Part shown: one piece after another, positions 18,148 to 27,259 of the stretch
Layout of the letters: each line of letters opens with the position of its first letter
How positions within the stretch are numbered: position 1 is the first letter of the stretch
Origin: Oceanospirillum sediminis
GTDB taxonomy: Bacteria > Pseudomonadota > Gammaproteobacteria > Pseudomonadales > Halomonadaceae
Direction: 5' to 3'
DNA: 64,000 nucleotides
Assembly: GCF_014164585.1 (NCBI RefSeq)
Contig: NZ_JACJFM010000007.1
Location: forward strand, 117,890-181,889
Notes under the pieces: model-generated
Databases searched by the model: none
Seen by the model: only the letters and a program-made list of their open reading frames with translations
What the model was told of the DNA's origin: nothing
Position numbers and translations under genes: made by a program

Positions 18148-19715
18148 TAATCTGCGGCTCCGTTTTTATTGAGCTTTTTGCGTAACACTTTTCTGGCTTC
18201 TTCGGCCATCTCATCAGTAAACACTTTATTTTTCTTTGCTTTGGGCACTTCATAACCAAGATCGGCAAGGCTTTTAAACAATTTCTTGGTTTGTTTTTTT
18301 AGTTGTACCCGGCTGACTTTCCAGGCTTCAATCGCATGGCCAACATCATGGGTTTCATCGGTACTTTTAGCCTGTACATACAGAGGAATCGATAGGTTAT
18401 GCTGGTTTTCAGCAATGGTGCCGATATCCACTAATGCGGTGATATCACTTTGCTTTTCTGGCTCAAAATAGGCTTGTATCAGCACATCCAGATCATTATC
18501 TGACAGGCGACTATGGGCGCGTTCACGGGTGACATGCTCTACGCCGTTAATAAACAGAATCTTATTTTTTCGCTCTGCAGGTTTATTACAATTCAGTACA
18601 ACGACGCAGGATTCCATCGGAGAGTTGTAGAACAGGTTTGGCCCTAAGCCTATCACCGCTTCGATAATATCCGACTCAATAACTTGCTTACGGATCGATT
18701 GCTCTGAGTCGCGAAAAAGTACGCCATGAGGCCATAACATGGCTGCCCGGCCGGTATCCGGTTTCAGGCTTTTAATAATGTGTGTGTAGAAAGCATAATC
18801 CGCGCAGCCCTGAGGCGGTACGCCGTAGAGGTTGCGGCCAAAAGGGTCTGCTGAGAATTTATCCCGATTCCATTTTTTAATGGAGTATGGAGGATTGGCA
18901 AAAATCACATCAAACTGTTTAAGCTGATCGCCTTCGATAAACTTCGGCTCACCCAATGTATCCCCACGCAGTACATCAAACTCTTCGATATCGTGCAGGA
19001 ACATATTCATACGGGCGATAGCAGAGGTGAGTAAATTCACTTCCTGCCCGTAAAGATGCACGCTACGCCATTCTTCGCCGCGAGCACGCAGATCCATTAC
19101 CGCATTCAGTAACATTCCGCCTGTGCCACACGTAGGATCGTAGGCCGTCTCACTGGGTTTCAAGCCCATTATCCGGGTCATTAAATGTACAACGGTACGG
19201 TTGGTATAGAACTCCGCAGCGGTATGACCGGAATCATCAGCAAACTTTTTAATCAGATATTCATAGGCTTCACCCAGATCATCCTGGGCAACCGATTGAA
19301 TCCCCAATGGAATTTTACTGAAGTGTTCAATCAGATCTGCCAATAAGTGGTCTGGCAGGCGCTCTTTATTGGTCCATTGGGCATCACCAAATACACCATG
19401 CAAACGTGGGTTATTGGACTCAATCAGCCGTAGTGCTTTCTGAATCGCTTCGCCAATCTCTTTACTGGTATTACGTATCTTTTCCCATCGGGCTTCTTCA
19501 GGAATGTTAAACCTGTGATACATCGGCATCACAGCATATTCAGCATCCCCATCATGAATACCCAATGCTTCGTTATATTCTTCCAAGTAAACATCGGATA
19601 GGCGCTTATAAAACAGCAGCGGAAAGATATATTGTTTGTAGTCTGAAGCATCAATCTGACCACGCAGAAATTCTGCCGCGCCCCAGAGAAGACTTTCTAA
19701 ATCTATTTTGTTCAT
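18147..19715 (-). CDS. hsdM: Type I DNA methyltransferase HsdM, second copy
   Basis: A 522-residue N6-adenine methyltransferase. The SAM motif DPTCGTGGML is near residue 195 and the catalytic NPPYSIKKW near 275. The N-terminal helical domain begins LESLLWGAAEFLRGQIDASDYK. It is coupled to hsdS by one overlapping base, so this is probably the copy that fits the HsdS protein. A second, clearly different hsdM lies 52 bp upstream. Both keep all catalytic motifs. Confidence 0.92.
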   Translation of the reverse strand: MNKIDLESLLWGAAEFLRGQIDASDYKQYIFPLLFYKRLSDVYLEEYNEALGIHDGDAEYAVMPMYHRFNIPEEARWEKIRNTSKEIGEAIQKALRLIESNNPRLHGVFGDAQWTNKERLPDHLLADLIEHFSKIPLGIQSVAQDDLGEAYEYLIKKFADDSGHTAAEFYTNRTVVHLMTRIMGLKPSETAYDPTCGTGGMLLNAVMDLRARGEEWRSVHLYGQEVNLLTSAIARMNMFLHDIEEFDVLRGDTLGEPKFIEGDQLKQFDVIFANPPYSIKKWNRDKFSADPFGRNLYGVPPQGCADYAFYTHIIKSLKPDTGRAAMLWPHGVLFRDSEQSIRKQVIESDIIEAVIGLGPNLFYNSPMESCVVVLNCNKPAERKNKILFINGVEHVTRERAHSRLSDNDLDVLIQAYFEPEKQSDITALVDIGTIAENQHNLSIPLYVQAKSTDETHDVGHAIEAWKVSRVQLKKQTKKLFKSLADLGYEVPKAKKNKVFTDEMAEEARKVLRKKLNKNGAAD

Positions 19716-19767
19716 GAAGTGCGGTAATCCATATATTCCAGCTCAAAAGTGTAAGCAAGGGTTAGTT

Positions 19768-21267
19768 TCATACTTCAAAACCTTCCTTTATAAGCAAGGC
19801 TTCCAGTTCCTCTTCTGCTTTTTCTAAAGCTGCAAGCTTTTGCTGAAAATCCTGTAATGCTTCTTCAACCGTGATGGTTTCTTCTTCCAGTGGTTTCTGC
19901 ACATAACGGGCAATATTCAGATTAAAATCATTCTCTTCGATTTCATCCAATGAGACCCAACGGGCAATACCTTCAATTTCTTCTGCTTCAGGACCCTTTT
20001 CTTGCTGGGTCTGATAAATATGATAGATATCATCAGACTGATCATTACTCAGCGTATTCTGCGCTCGGCCTTTGGTATAAATCTCTTCAGCATTAACGAT
20101 CAGTACATGTTCTTGATGAGATTCGGGTCTGGTCTTGCGTAATACCAGTATGCAAGCAGGAATACCTGTGCCATAAAACAGGTTTGAAGCGACGCCGATA
20201 ATCGCTTCGATACGATTTTCTTTCAGCAATTTAGTCCGAATTTTTCCCTCTGCTCCACCACGAAATAACACGCCATGAGGTAATACCACAGCCATTCGCC
20301 CTGACTTATTCAGTGAAGCAAACATATGCTGCACCCAGGCAAAATCGCCATTCGTTTTAGGAGCCAGGCCATAATGCTTACGACCATAGGGATCGTCAGA
20401 CCATTGATCATGCCCCCACTCTTTTAAACTAAAAGGCGGGTTAGCAATCACACAATCAAATGTTTCCAGCTGATCCTGAACCAGGAATTTAGGATCACGT
20501 AGCGTATCACCACGAAGAATACTGAAGTCTTCCTGACCGTGCAGGAACAGATTCATTCTGGCAATCGCTTCTGTCGTCAGGTTTTTTTCCTGTCCTTTGA
20601 TTTTTAATAAGCGAGGGTCACCACCTTGTTCTTTAACATGATGGATGGTTTCTAACAGCATACCGCCAGTTCCACAGGCGGGATCATAGACACTCTCACC
20701 TGCTTTAGGATCAAGGATATTGACCATCAAACGTACAATGGTACGGGGGGTATAGAACTCACCTGCTTTTTTATTTGCTTTATCTGCAAAGCGTTTAATC
20801 AGGTATTCATAAGCTCGCCCCATATCATCATCGCGAACGCTGGCGACACCAAGATTTACCTGATGGAAATGATCAAGCAATGTGATGAGTAACTCATCTG
20901 GCAAGCGCTCTTTGTTGGTCCAGCCCGCATCCCCAAAAATGCCATGCAGTTTAGGGTTAGCAAGCTCAATACCACGAAATGCATTTTTCAGGGCCTGACC
21001 AATATCACTAGGCTTATTGCGTACTTTATCCCAATGACAACCCTCTGGAATCTGTATACGGTGGAACATATCCTGTCTGGCAATCTCTTCATCACCGACC
21101 TGCTCTAAAGCCTCTTTGAGCTCTTCATCGTAAACATCACAAATACGTTTAAAAAACAGGATGGGAAAGATATATGTTTTATAGTCAGACGCATCAATTG
21201 GGCCTGTGATGATATGGGCTGCATGCCAAAGATGCGCTTCCAGATCTTTTAATTTAATCAGTGTCAT
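19768..21267 (-). CDS. hsdM: Type I DNA methyltransferase HsdM, first copy
   Basis: A 499-residue N6-adenine methyltransferase with DPACGTGGMLLE near residue 196 and NPPFSLKEWGHDQW near 276. It aligns end to end with the second HsdM but differs at many positions (LWHAAHIITGPIDASDYKTY against LWGAAEFLRGQIDASDYKQY), so it is not a recent duplication. It is first in the operon hsdM-hsdM-hsdS-hsdR-ptuA-ptuB. With a single hsdS, the two M proteins may form a mixed M1-M2-S enzyme, or one may be a leftover of an older system. Confidence 0.92.
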   Translation of the reverse strand: MTLIKLKDLEAHLWHAAHIITGPIDASDYKTYIFPILFFKRICDVYDEELKEALEQVGDEEIARQDMFHRIQIPEGCHWDKVRNKPSDIGQALKNAFRGIELANPKLHGIFGDAGWTNKERLPDELLITLLDHFHQVNLGVASVRDDDMGRAYEYLIKRFADKANKKAGEFYTPRTIVRLMVNILDPKAGESVYDPACGTGGMLLETIHHVKEQGGDPRLLKIKGQEKNLTTEAIARMNLFLHGQEDFSILRGDTLRDPKFLVQDQLETFDCVIANPPFSLKEWGHDQWSDDPYGRKHYGLAPKTNGDFAWVQHMFASLNKSGRMAVVLPHGVLFRGGAEGKIRTKLLKENRIEAIIGVASNLFYGTGIPACILVLRKTRPESHQEHVLIVNAEEIYTKGRAQNTLSNDQSDDIYHIYQTQQEKGPEAEEIEGIARWVSLDEIEENDFNLNIARYVQKPLEEETITVEEALQDFQQKLAALEKAEEELEALLIKEGFEV

Positions 21268-21540
21268 TCTTTATTTCTCAATCACATCCTGCGGCTCAGG
21301 GGGAGTCTTTTTCGTTGAGGCCAGTATTTTCAATTTAATAATGAGTTTATCACTGGAGTAGAGTCAGACAATATATTCCTTTTCAAACATTAAGTTATCT
21401 AATTTGATGGTATTTCCAGCCCCCAAGTACCGATCTTATGCTAAAAGCATATATTAAAGCTTTCGAATATTTAGAAAAGATTGATTCACAATACAACTTT
21501 GCGAATAATTCGAATAGGACCATTTGAGAAATGCAAAACA
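21268..21540. other. Divergent promoter region of the restriction operon
   Basis: An AT-rich 273-bp gap between the divergent hsdM and antitoxin genes. It must hold the promoters of both. A short dyad ATGCTAAAAGCAT lies near 21438. I see no gene here. No convincing -35/-10 pair could be fixed by eye. Confidence 0.4.
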
Positions 21541-21993
21541 ATGCAAGCACATGAACAACTACCTTCCGCTGAAGAAGCCGCTCTTGCAAAACTTTGCAGC
21601 CAGGAGCTTGCCGCAATTTTAGAAACCAAAGCAGAAGTCCAGACCCTTTCTGTGCAGGATAAAAGTGGTGAAACCCACTCGGTAAATATGCCCGTTAGCG
21701 CTCTGCGTATGCTGGTAGATGTACTAACGGAACTGGGTGAAGGCAACGCCGTTAAGCTAGTGCCAATTCATGCAGAACTGACCACACAGGAAGCTGCCGA
21801 CCTGCTAAATGTCTCAAGGCCTACCCTGATTAAATTGCTGGATGATGGAGAGATCCCATTCCACCGTTCGGGGAATCGTCGCAAGGTACGGTTTGCCGAC
21901 CTTCGTCAATATCAGGAGACACTGGAAAAAAACCGGCTTAATGCCCTTGATGAATTAAGTGCTCTGGATCAGGAGTTAGGGCTGGGCTACTGA
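21541..21993 (+). CDS. Excisionase-type HTH antitoxin of a PIN toxin system
   Basis: A 150-residue DNA-binding protein with an excisionase/MerR-like helix-turn-helix (LTTQEAADLLNVSRPTLIKLL, then GEIPFHRSGNRRKVRFADL) and a C-terminus ending LDQELGLGY. This is the family paired with PIN-domain toxins whose genes overlap at TGATG. The same TGATG overlap is present here, but the toxin that follows is ruined. The start at 21541 is preferred over the one at 21481 because the protein family begins near it. The protein may still bind the shared region upstream of hsdM. Confidence 0.8.
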   Translation: MQAHEQLPSAEEAALAKLCSQELAAILETKAEVQTLSVQDKSGETHSVNMPVSALRMLVDVLTELGEGNAVKLVPIHAELTTQEAADLLNVSRPTLIKLLDDGEIPFHRSGNRRKVRFADLRQYQETLEKNRLNALDELSALDQELGLGY

Positions 21994-22080
21994 TGAGTTC
22001 TAACTATACCGTTGTGCATCATGTTCCCGTCGTGTATCGGCTAAATAGGACAGACTTTTATCAGAAACCTATATATTCAA
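21993..22080 (+). pseudogene. Remnant of a PIN-domain toxin gene
   Basis: The ATG overlaps the antitoxin stop as TGATG. The encoded start MSSNYTVVHHVPVVYR matches the usual opening of the paired PIN toxins (MSSNxTVVYDACVLYP) position by position. The catalytic Asp has become His, and the match stops after about 16 residues. The frame runs on only to a stop at 22136, against about 190 residues for an intact toxin, and the end of darG occupies the space. The toxin is therefore dead. Comparison is from memory of the family. Confidence 0.55.
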
Positions 22081-23148
22081 TTAATATGCAAAACCGGCTA
22101 ATTTATCTATCGCAAACTGTAAGTGTTTATCATTAAATAAAGCTAACTTTCGCTGTGCCCATTTGTCTCCTGCAGGCCAGCGCTGCAAACCCTCTTTGAT
22201 AGATATCAGGTTGGGTTCACAACCTTCCTGAACCAATAACCAGTCCACAGAGGATAGTAACTCTAGGCCAAAAGGTGATTCGAAACCTGATATTAGCTCA
22301 CTGGCTTCTTCCAGTGCGGATATATACTCCTTTCCTTCTGAATATAAATAGGTTGTAATCCGATCCTTTTCACTATCATTAAACCAGATGACATCCAGCG
22401 GATCGCAATCTGGAATGCGCTTATCTGATTTAAGGTAACTACCGTCCAGAGCATTCAAAAGATGGTCAAGGTTATTTGCATAAGGCCCGTAATAGTTAGC
22501 TTCAAATCTCAACTTGAGCTCATTATTAAGCCCTTTCCTCTCTACCGTTCGCTGTAAGAACCAGGCCAGTTTCTGAATCTCCAGCAGGCTACACTCCATT
22601 CCTAGAATCCAGTAACGTCGTACCAGCTCAGCAACTAATGCTCGTGCCGGTGTGAGCTTTTTTACACCTGTTTTTTTGCTCACATTTTGATATTGAGTCG
22701 TCGGTTCATAAATAATTATTTCAACATCAACAATATCACCCAAAGCTTGCTCTATTCTGGGTTTTACATCCTTCCAGTTCAGTCCACCGTTGCCAGCACC
22801 CAGTGGTGGAATGGCAATGGAGCGAACCTTATTAGCCAAAATAAAATGGCGCAAGTCCACTAGACCTTCATCAATCCACTCCATTTTGGATCGAGCCCGC
22901 CAATGCTGCTTAGTTGGAAAGTTAACAATCCAACGAGGCCCCATCATGTCTCCAGTCTCTGTAACAAACACTCTACCCGTTTGTACTCTTTGCTCTTTAC
23001 AGGCTTTAGCATACTCCTGCATATTTATAGGAAACCGCTCCTTAAACATCAGAGCAATCCCTTTACCCATCACTCCCACTGTATTGACGGTATTCACCAG
23101 AGCATCAACTTCTGCTTCTAACAAATTGCCTTGTGTATATTTAATCAT
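22081..23148 (-). CDS. darG: DarG antitoxin (macrodomain ADP-ribosylglycohydrolase)
   Basis: A 355-residue protein. The N-terminal macrodomain opens [20 protein letters not shown] and has [14 protein letters not shown] and [15 protein letters not shown], the ADP-ribose-binding loops. The C-terminal part (about 165-355) matches the DarG extension that binds and inhibits DarT. It removes the ADP-ribose that DarT places on DNA. I chose the ATG at 23148, which overlaps the darT stop as TAATG; a GTG 12 bases upstream is an alternative. Confidence 0.9.
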   Translation of the reverse strand: MIKYTQGNLLEAEVDALVNTVNTVGVMGKGIALMFKERFPINMQEYAKACKEQRVQTGRVFVTETGDMMGPRWIVNFPTKQHWRARSKMEWIDEGLVDLRHFILANKVRSIAIPPLGAGNGGLNWKDVKPRIEQALGDIVDVEIIIYEPTTQYQNVSKKTGVKKLTPARALVAELVRRYWILGMECSLLEIQKLAWFLQRTVERKGLNNELKLRFEANYYGPYANNLDHLLNALDGSYLKSDKRIPDCDPLDVIWFNDSEKDRITTYLYSEGKEYISALEEASELISGFESPFGLELLSSVDWLLVQEGCEPNLISIKEGLQRWPAGDKWAQRKLALFNDKHLQFAIDKLAGFAY

Positions 23149-23801
23149 TAGAAGTACCACCCTGTTCGGGCATAAACAGGCATATTAATTTTTCGTTCAT
23201 GTAGCCAGTTATCCAACATGGCTTTTACATCTTCAGTGTAACAAACCATACCTATCAGAGCCTCTACAGGGCAGGACTGATAAACCAAAGCCTCAGCCTG
23301 ATAGCGCTCAAACTTTGCAGGATCGTTAGGAGCACGCTGGAAATCTCTAGCTTGAAGTATCGACCAATCAATCTTATCCAGATCCTCAAGATCAGTATAA
23401 AAATTACTCCAAGCGTAATAAGCATGGCTATCAGTAAATACATAAGGCAGGCCCATTGCCTGTATCTGATACAGATCAGACACCAAGATAACGATATCTT
23501 CATTTGGCCGCTGGCGTACACCACCCCAACCACTATGAATATTTTTCAGCATGGGTGAAAAAGGCGTGAAGTAAAACGGAACATAGTCGTTTAAGTAGCC
23601 TTGAGTGCCAACGGGCACGGCATGCGTAGCTCTTTTATGAGTTAGCTCTGGGTTTCCTATCGGCACCCAATTAGGGCATTGGATCGTACTATTACCACAG
23701 TGCAAACCATTATCCAGAACCCAGGGGATATTGTCCCTGTGAACAATACGCCAAATCAGAGCCTTTTCTGGGTTGAGGGTCGCTTGGTAGTTATATGCCA
23801 C
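23148..23801 (-). CDS. darT: DarT toxin (DNA ADP-ribosyltransferase)
   Basis: A 217-residue toxin of the DUF4433 family that ADP-ribosylates bases in single-stranded DNA. Visible features are the N-terminal [26 protein letters not shown] near residue 73 and the catalytic Glu170 in RYQAEALVY. The start is GTG, with AGGT about 9 bases upstream. Its stop overlaps the darG start. Such pairs defend against phages by blocking their replication. All key residues seem intact. Confidence 0.9.
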   Translation of the reverse strand: MAYNYQATLNPEKALIWRIVHRDNIPWVLDNGLHCGNSTIQCPNWVPIGNPELTHKRATHAVPVGTQGYLNDYVPFYFTPFSPMLKNIHSGWGGVRQRPNEDIVILVSDLYQIQAMGLPYVFTDSHAYYAWSNFYTDLEDLDKIDWSILQARDFQRAPNDPAKFERYQAEALVYQSCPVEALIGMVCYTEDVKAMLDNWLHERKINMPVYARTGWYF

Positions 23802-23958
23802 TTAATTACCTACAAACATCTTTGGAGCATGATCCACTTTCGATTAACAATGCTTGCATCATACTCTCTTTGATCTGGTACGTTTTAGTCAAATGTAATT
23901 CAGGTAGCAATATCCCAGATCAATCCAGTGACTTTTAAGCGTAGATGAATTGCAAAAG

Positions 23959-24108
23959 GTGGGTAAACTGGTGGGTAAAGAAGAAATAATCACAGAAATT
24001 CACTGGTATCTTTATGATATATATAAATTTTTAAATCTGGATCAATATTCAGATTCAGAATATCGAATAGGTTCTATTAAAAACATACTCGGCTTAAAGC
24101 CTCTGTAG
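23959..24108 (+). CDS. Possible small protein or gene remnant, 49 aa
   Basis: A GTG-started frame of 49 codons, AT-rich, encoding GKEEIITEIHWYLYDIYKFL and ending GSIKNILGLKPL. It has the amphipathic look of a real protein segment but no convincing ribosome site, and its first codons could equally be the broken end of a longer gene. I do not recognise it. A hairpin with a T-rich tail follows at 24122-24160. The rest of the 23802-24197 gap shows no other gene. Confidence 0.3.
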   Translation: MGKLVGKEEIITEIHWYLYDIYKFLNLDQYSDSEYRIGSIKNILGLKPL

Positions 24109-24121
24109 AAGCTCATTATTA

Positions 24122-24160
24122 CCCACCACATGACATCGCACAGTGGTGGGCGCTCTTTTA
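24122..24160 (+). terminator. Hairpin terminator after the small frame
   Basis: The stem CCCACCAC / GTGGTGGG with a 13-base loop is followed on the plus strand by CGCTCTTTTA. It lies 13 bases past the stop of the small frame at 23959-24108, which supports a transcript from that side. Confidence 0.5.
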
Positions 24161-24197
24161 CGGGTATAGAAGAGTAAGAGCAGGAAATATCCTGAGG

Positions 24198-25574
24198 TTA
24201 CACACCAAAAGATGACAGGCTCATCCACACCAGCCCGATCAAGGTCAGCACAGCAACCCCGATACCACCGTATGCCAACAATGTCAGATGCTGCACACGG
24301 CGCTCAAAGTTTTCCAGCGCATCTGATAAATCGCCTTCCTGCTGATCAATCTTCAGGTTCAGCGCTTTCAGCTCTTTATGACTTGTTGCCTTTAGCTGTT
24401 TCGAAAAGCTGGCATGAGTACTGAGTGTACTGCCAATATTAGAAACCGACTTTTTCAGGCTCTGCTCAACTCTTAAGAGATGCTTTTTCTGCTCTCCATT
24501 CTGGCTTTGCGATTTAGCCTCCAGCGATTCCAGCTGTTCTTTTAACGTCTGTATATTCTGGTTCTGTGCTTCTGCTGACGCTTTGCTCTCCTCCAGGACT
24601 GCATCAACTTTATCACCCAGATCATCGTCTTTTTTCAGTGCACTCTGAGCCTGTTCTTCCTGAACAGATGTCAGCTGTTCTGCGAGGCTTTCCAGCTCTT
24701 TTGATAGTGCACTGTTAATATTCTGCAGGGCTTCACTCTGCTGAGCCAGTTCGCTCTGCATATCATCGGAAAGTTTATTTAATCGGGTATCGCAAGCGGT
24801 ATGAACAGCATCCAGTTTGTCATCCAGGAACGTCATGTTCTCTTCTAACGTATTCTCAAAGAACTGCATATCCTCTGAGTTCTGGTTAGCCAGAGATTCC
24901 GTTAAATCTTTCGCCTCTACGATCTCATCACTGAGTTCATTTTTAACAAAATCCAGGTCATCCCGCAGGTTCCTTAACTCATTTTCCTGATAGGCCTGAA
25001 AACCTGAAAGTGCCAGCTCTTGTTCATCAATGGAGGCTTGCAGGGATTCCTCTATGAAATCAATTTTTTCATTGACGGTATCATCCAGATGCTGGATTTC
25101 ATTACTCTGAAACTGCTGTAACCCGGCAATCGCCTCGCTTTGCTCTGTTATTACATTCTGCAAGGCGTGCTCGATTGATTGAATCCTGTCATCGGCTTCC
25201 TGACTCAGCCCCTGAGGCTCAGCAACTGCCTGTGACAGCCCTTGACGTTCAGCATAACCTTCAATCAGCTTTTTCAGCTGAGTCTGATGCTGACTTAGCA
25301 CCTTCTGGTGCTTACTCACCGCAGTATTCGAGCGCTCAATATCATGGCTCTGCTTTTGAATGATACTGTGTTGTTCTTGCAGCGTTTGCTGCTGCCGGGT
25401 CAGCAGCTGCGATTGAGCAATTGCAATCACCATCAGATGGCTCAGCGTCTCAGGCTGTTCAGCAAGATCAGGCTGGAAGAGGTCTGCCAATAAATCAGGC
25501 ATACCTGCTTTGTTTAACAGATCCTGAGAAACACTGGCCTTTGCGACCTGACTTACAATTTCATCCACCTTCAT
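24198..25574 (-). CDS. Long coiled-coil protein with C-terminal membrane anchor
   Basis: A 458-residue protein I do not recognise. After about 60 residues of ordinary sequence, nearly all of it is heptad-type coiled coil rich in Gln, Glu, Leu and Ser (QQQTLQEQHSIIQKQ and similar). One hydrophobic helix near residues 432-453 (YGGIGVAVLTLIGLVWMSL) leaves a very short tail outside. It would be a rod anchored in the inner membrane. AAGGG precedes the ATG. It is the last of four same-strand genes, with a 181-bp gap before it, so it may have its own promoter. Confidence 0.7.
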   Translation of the reverse strand: MKVDEIVSQVAKASVSQDLLNKAGMPDLLADLFQPDLAEQPETLSHLMVIAIAQSQLLTRQQQTLQEQHSIIQKQSHDIERSNTAVSKHQKVLSQHQTQLKKLIEGYAERQGLSQAVAEPQGLSQEADDRIQSIEHALQNVITEQSEAIAGLQQFQSNEIQHLDDTVNEKIDFIEESLQASIDEQELALSGFQAYQENELRNLRDDLDFVKNELSDEIVEAKDLTESLANQNSEDMQFFENTLEENMTFLDDKLDAVHTACDTRLNKLSDDMQSELAQQSEALQNINSALSKELESLAEQLTSVQEEQAQSALKKDDDLGDKVDAVLEESKASAEAQNQNIQTLKEQLESLEAKSQSQNGEQKKHLLRVEQSLKKSVSNIGSTLSTHASFSKQLKATSHKELKALNLKIDQQEGDLSDALENFERRVQHLTLLAYGGIGVAVLTLIGLVWMSLSSFGV

Positions 25575-25755
25575 TCGGCGCCCTTTTTACTGATATCACT
25601 CAGAACCTTCTAATCAAGCTCAACTCACCACTTTCATTCATCGTTTCGCAAGCCTGCACGTCGAACAATGAATATTTTATCTCACGTTGCAGAACAGATT
25701 GTGAAAAGCAGAACCTCTGTCCAAAGCAGTGGGAAATCATAACATTTACAGTATA

Positions 25756-26013
25756 TTACAAGCGATTCCAGAAAGAGTATTTCCGACCATGTTTCTGCTC
25801 TAACTGATCTTTAAACTCTGACCGGTCAGTTAAAGATGGATAGTCGTCTATCTTTTCGTCCAACCGCTCAAGATGCCGGTAATAGTCTGCTGCATAGTCA
25901 TAAGCCTTACTGCGACCAGCATTGAGAATATCTGACAACAGTAATGGATAACATATACCAATCAACAGATCGTATCCCACCTGCTCAAGATTCCGGGTCA
26001 ATGCCTTATCCAT
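25756..26013 (-). CDS. Short protein resembling the DUF6880 C-terminus
   Basis: An 85-residue protein. Its last two thirds (NAGRSKAYDYAADYYRHL, then DQLEQKHGRKYSFWNRL) resemble the C-terminal end of much longer DUF6880-type proteins, as far as I recall that family. The N-terminal bulk of such a protein is absent, so this may be a remnant with a new start or a true short form. A GGGGGA lies before the ATG, so translation is possible. It lies 33 bp after the 382-residue gene. Confidence 0.55.
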   Translation of the reverse strand: MDKALTRNLEQVGYDLLIGICYPLLLSDILNAGRSKAYDYAADYYRHLERLDEKIDDYPSLTDRSEFKDQLEQKHGRKYSFWNRL

Positions 26014-26046
26014 AACCTTATTTCTTATCCCCCTGCCTCTCAGGGT

Positions 26047-27195
26047 TCATAAACACTGTCCAGTCTCAATGGCCTTTTTCAGCCCCTCAAGTCGCCGCAT
26101 CAGTGAAGGCCTTGTCGCGTAGTCTGATACAAAGCGCTGGAACCGGAGAATAAAGTCCTGAAGAACGCCCTTCATACTGTAAGCATCAAACAGTTCCTGT
26201 AACGTGGCGGCCGTCTGGTCATATCCCTTTGGCTTCATGCTGTCCGCACCCTCTTTGGCTCGCTTCCAGCCAACCTCTCTGTTCGCGAAGACCTGCTCCA
26301 TATAGTGCTCCTTCTCTGCCTGTTCCCTGGCTTTACGTTCCGCTTCCCGTGCCCGATATACCCGGTTCATCTCATCTCTGATGCGAGCCATATAAGCGTC
26401 CAGATCTTCGGCCTTCAGCCAGTAACGCCATTGATCCGGTACGGTGTTTTCGTTGAGCATTGCCAACGCCTGCTGGCTGGACAGCTGTCCCTGTTCAAAC
26501 AGAGCGTACAGCAGCCGGTCTTTATCCTCTGCCGATAATTGACGGAGCTGCTGTTCAGGCGGTAGTGGGCGACTTGATAACGTTGCATGATTTTTTGTCT
26601 GACTCAGAAGGGCCGCTAACGCTCTGACAGGCACTTCAGACAGACCAAATAAGTCTGCAAAGGCTTGCTGTGCGTCTGTTAACTGAGAAAAGTCATAACC
26701 AATACGAGGCAGAGGGGGTGGTGAATCATTATTATGAACCTGAATCAGCCAGCACAGATACAGCAGCCTGTAATCTTTGCTGATCAGCTCTGCTCGAAGG
26801 TCTCTCAGATACGTAAAAAAACGTTCGGCATCATCGTCATCCCGGTAACGATCATCCTCATTCATCACCAGACGTAGCAACTGATATTGGTTTGTATTCC
26901 AGACAATCGCCGAAAAACCGTCATCAATCATTGTAAAAGTTTCAGGCAGGCTTTTCGGTGGCAACTTCAGCCAGATAATGACCTCCCCCCAATCGGCATA
27001 GTAAAAACCCACGTCAAAATATTGCTTCATCAGCAGATCAGGATCGGCCTTTAAGTCACTATAGTTGTAATACACCTGAAATGAGCTGGAGGTGATCTCA
27101 GCACGGCTGGAAATATCGCGCAGCTTTGTCTGCTGTTGTGAGGACAACAGGCTGTCGGTGCATTCAAAACGATAATACTGGTATTCACTCATCAT
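26047..27195 (-). CDS. Conserved protein of unknown function, 382 aa
   Basis: The first 90 residues (YYRFECTDSLLSSQQQTKLRD, SSRAEITSSSFQ, LMKQYFDVGFYYADWGE) match an uncharacterised family often encoded near SWIM zinc-finger or DUF6880 proteins, as I remember it. A charged helix rich in Arg/Glu/Ala spans residues 280-300. No catalytic motif, signal peptide or membrane segment is visible. The start could be either of the first two ATGs. Its expected large partner appears reduced to the 85-residue product downstream. The length suggests the gene itself is complete. Confidence 0.7.
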   Translation of the reverse strand: MMSEYQYYRFECTDSLLSSQQQTKLRDISSRAEITSSSFQVYYNYSDLKADPDLLMKQYFDVGFYYADWGEVIIWLKLPPKSLPETFTMIDDGFSAIVWNTNQYQLLRLVMNEDDRYRDDDDAERFFTYLRDLRAELISKDYRLLYLCWLIQVHNNDSPPPLPRIGYDFSQLTDAQQAFADLFGLSEVPVRALAALLSQTKNHATLSSRPLPPEQQLRQLSAEDKDRLLYALFEQGQLSSQQALAMLNENTVPDQWRYWLKAEDLDAYMARIRDEMNRVYRAREAERKAREQAEKEHYMEQVFANREVGWKRAKEGADSMKPKGYDQTAATLQELFDAYSMKGVLQDFILRFQRFVSDYATRPSLMRRLEGLKKAIETGQCL

Positions 27196-27259
27196 TCAGT
27201 CCACAGAGTCAGGTAAAAAAACAGATCTGGCAACGTTTTTACCCATAAGAATAACGCTC

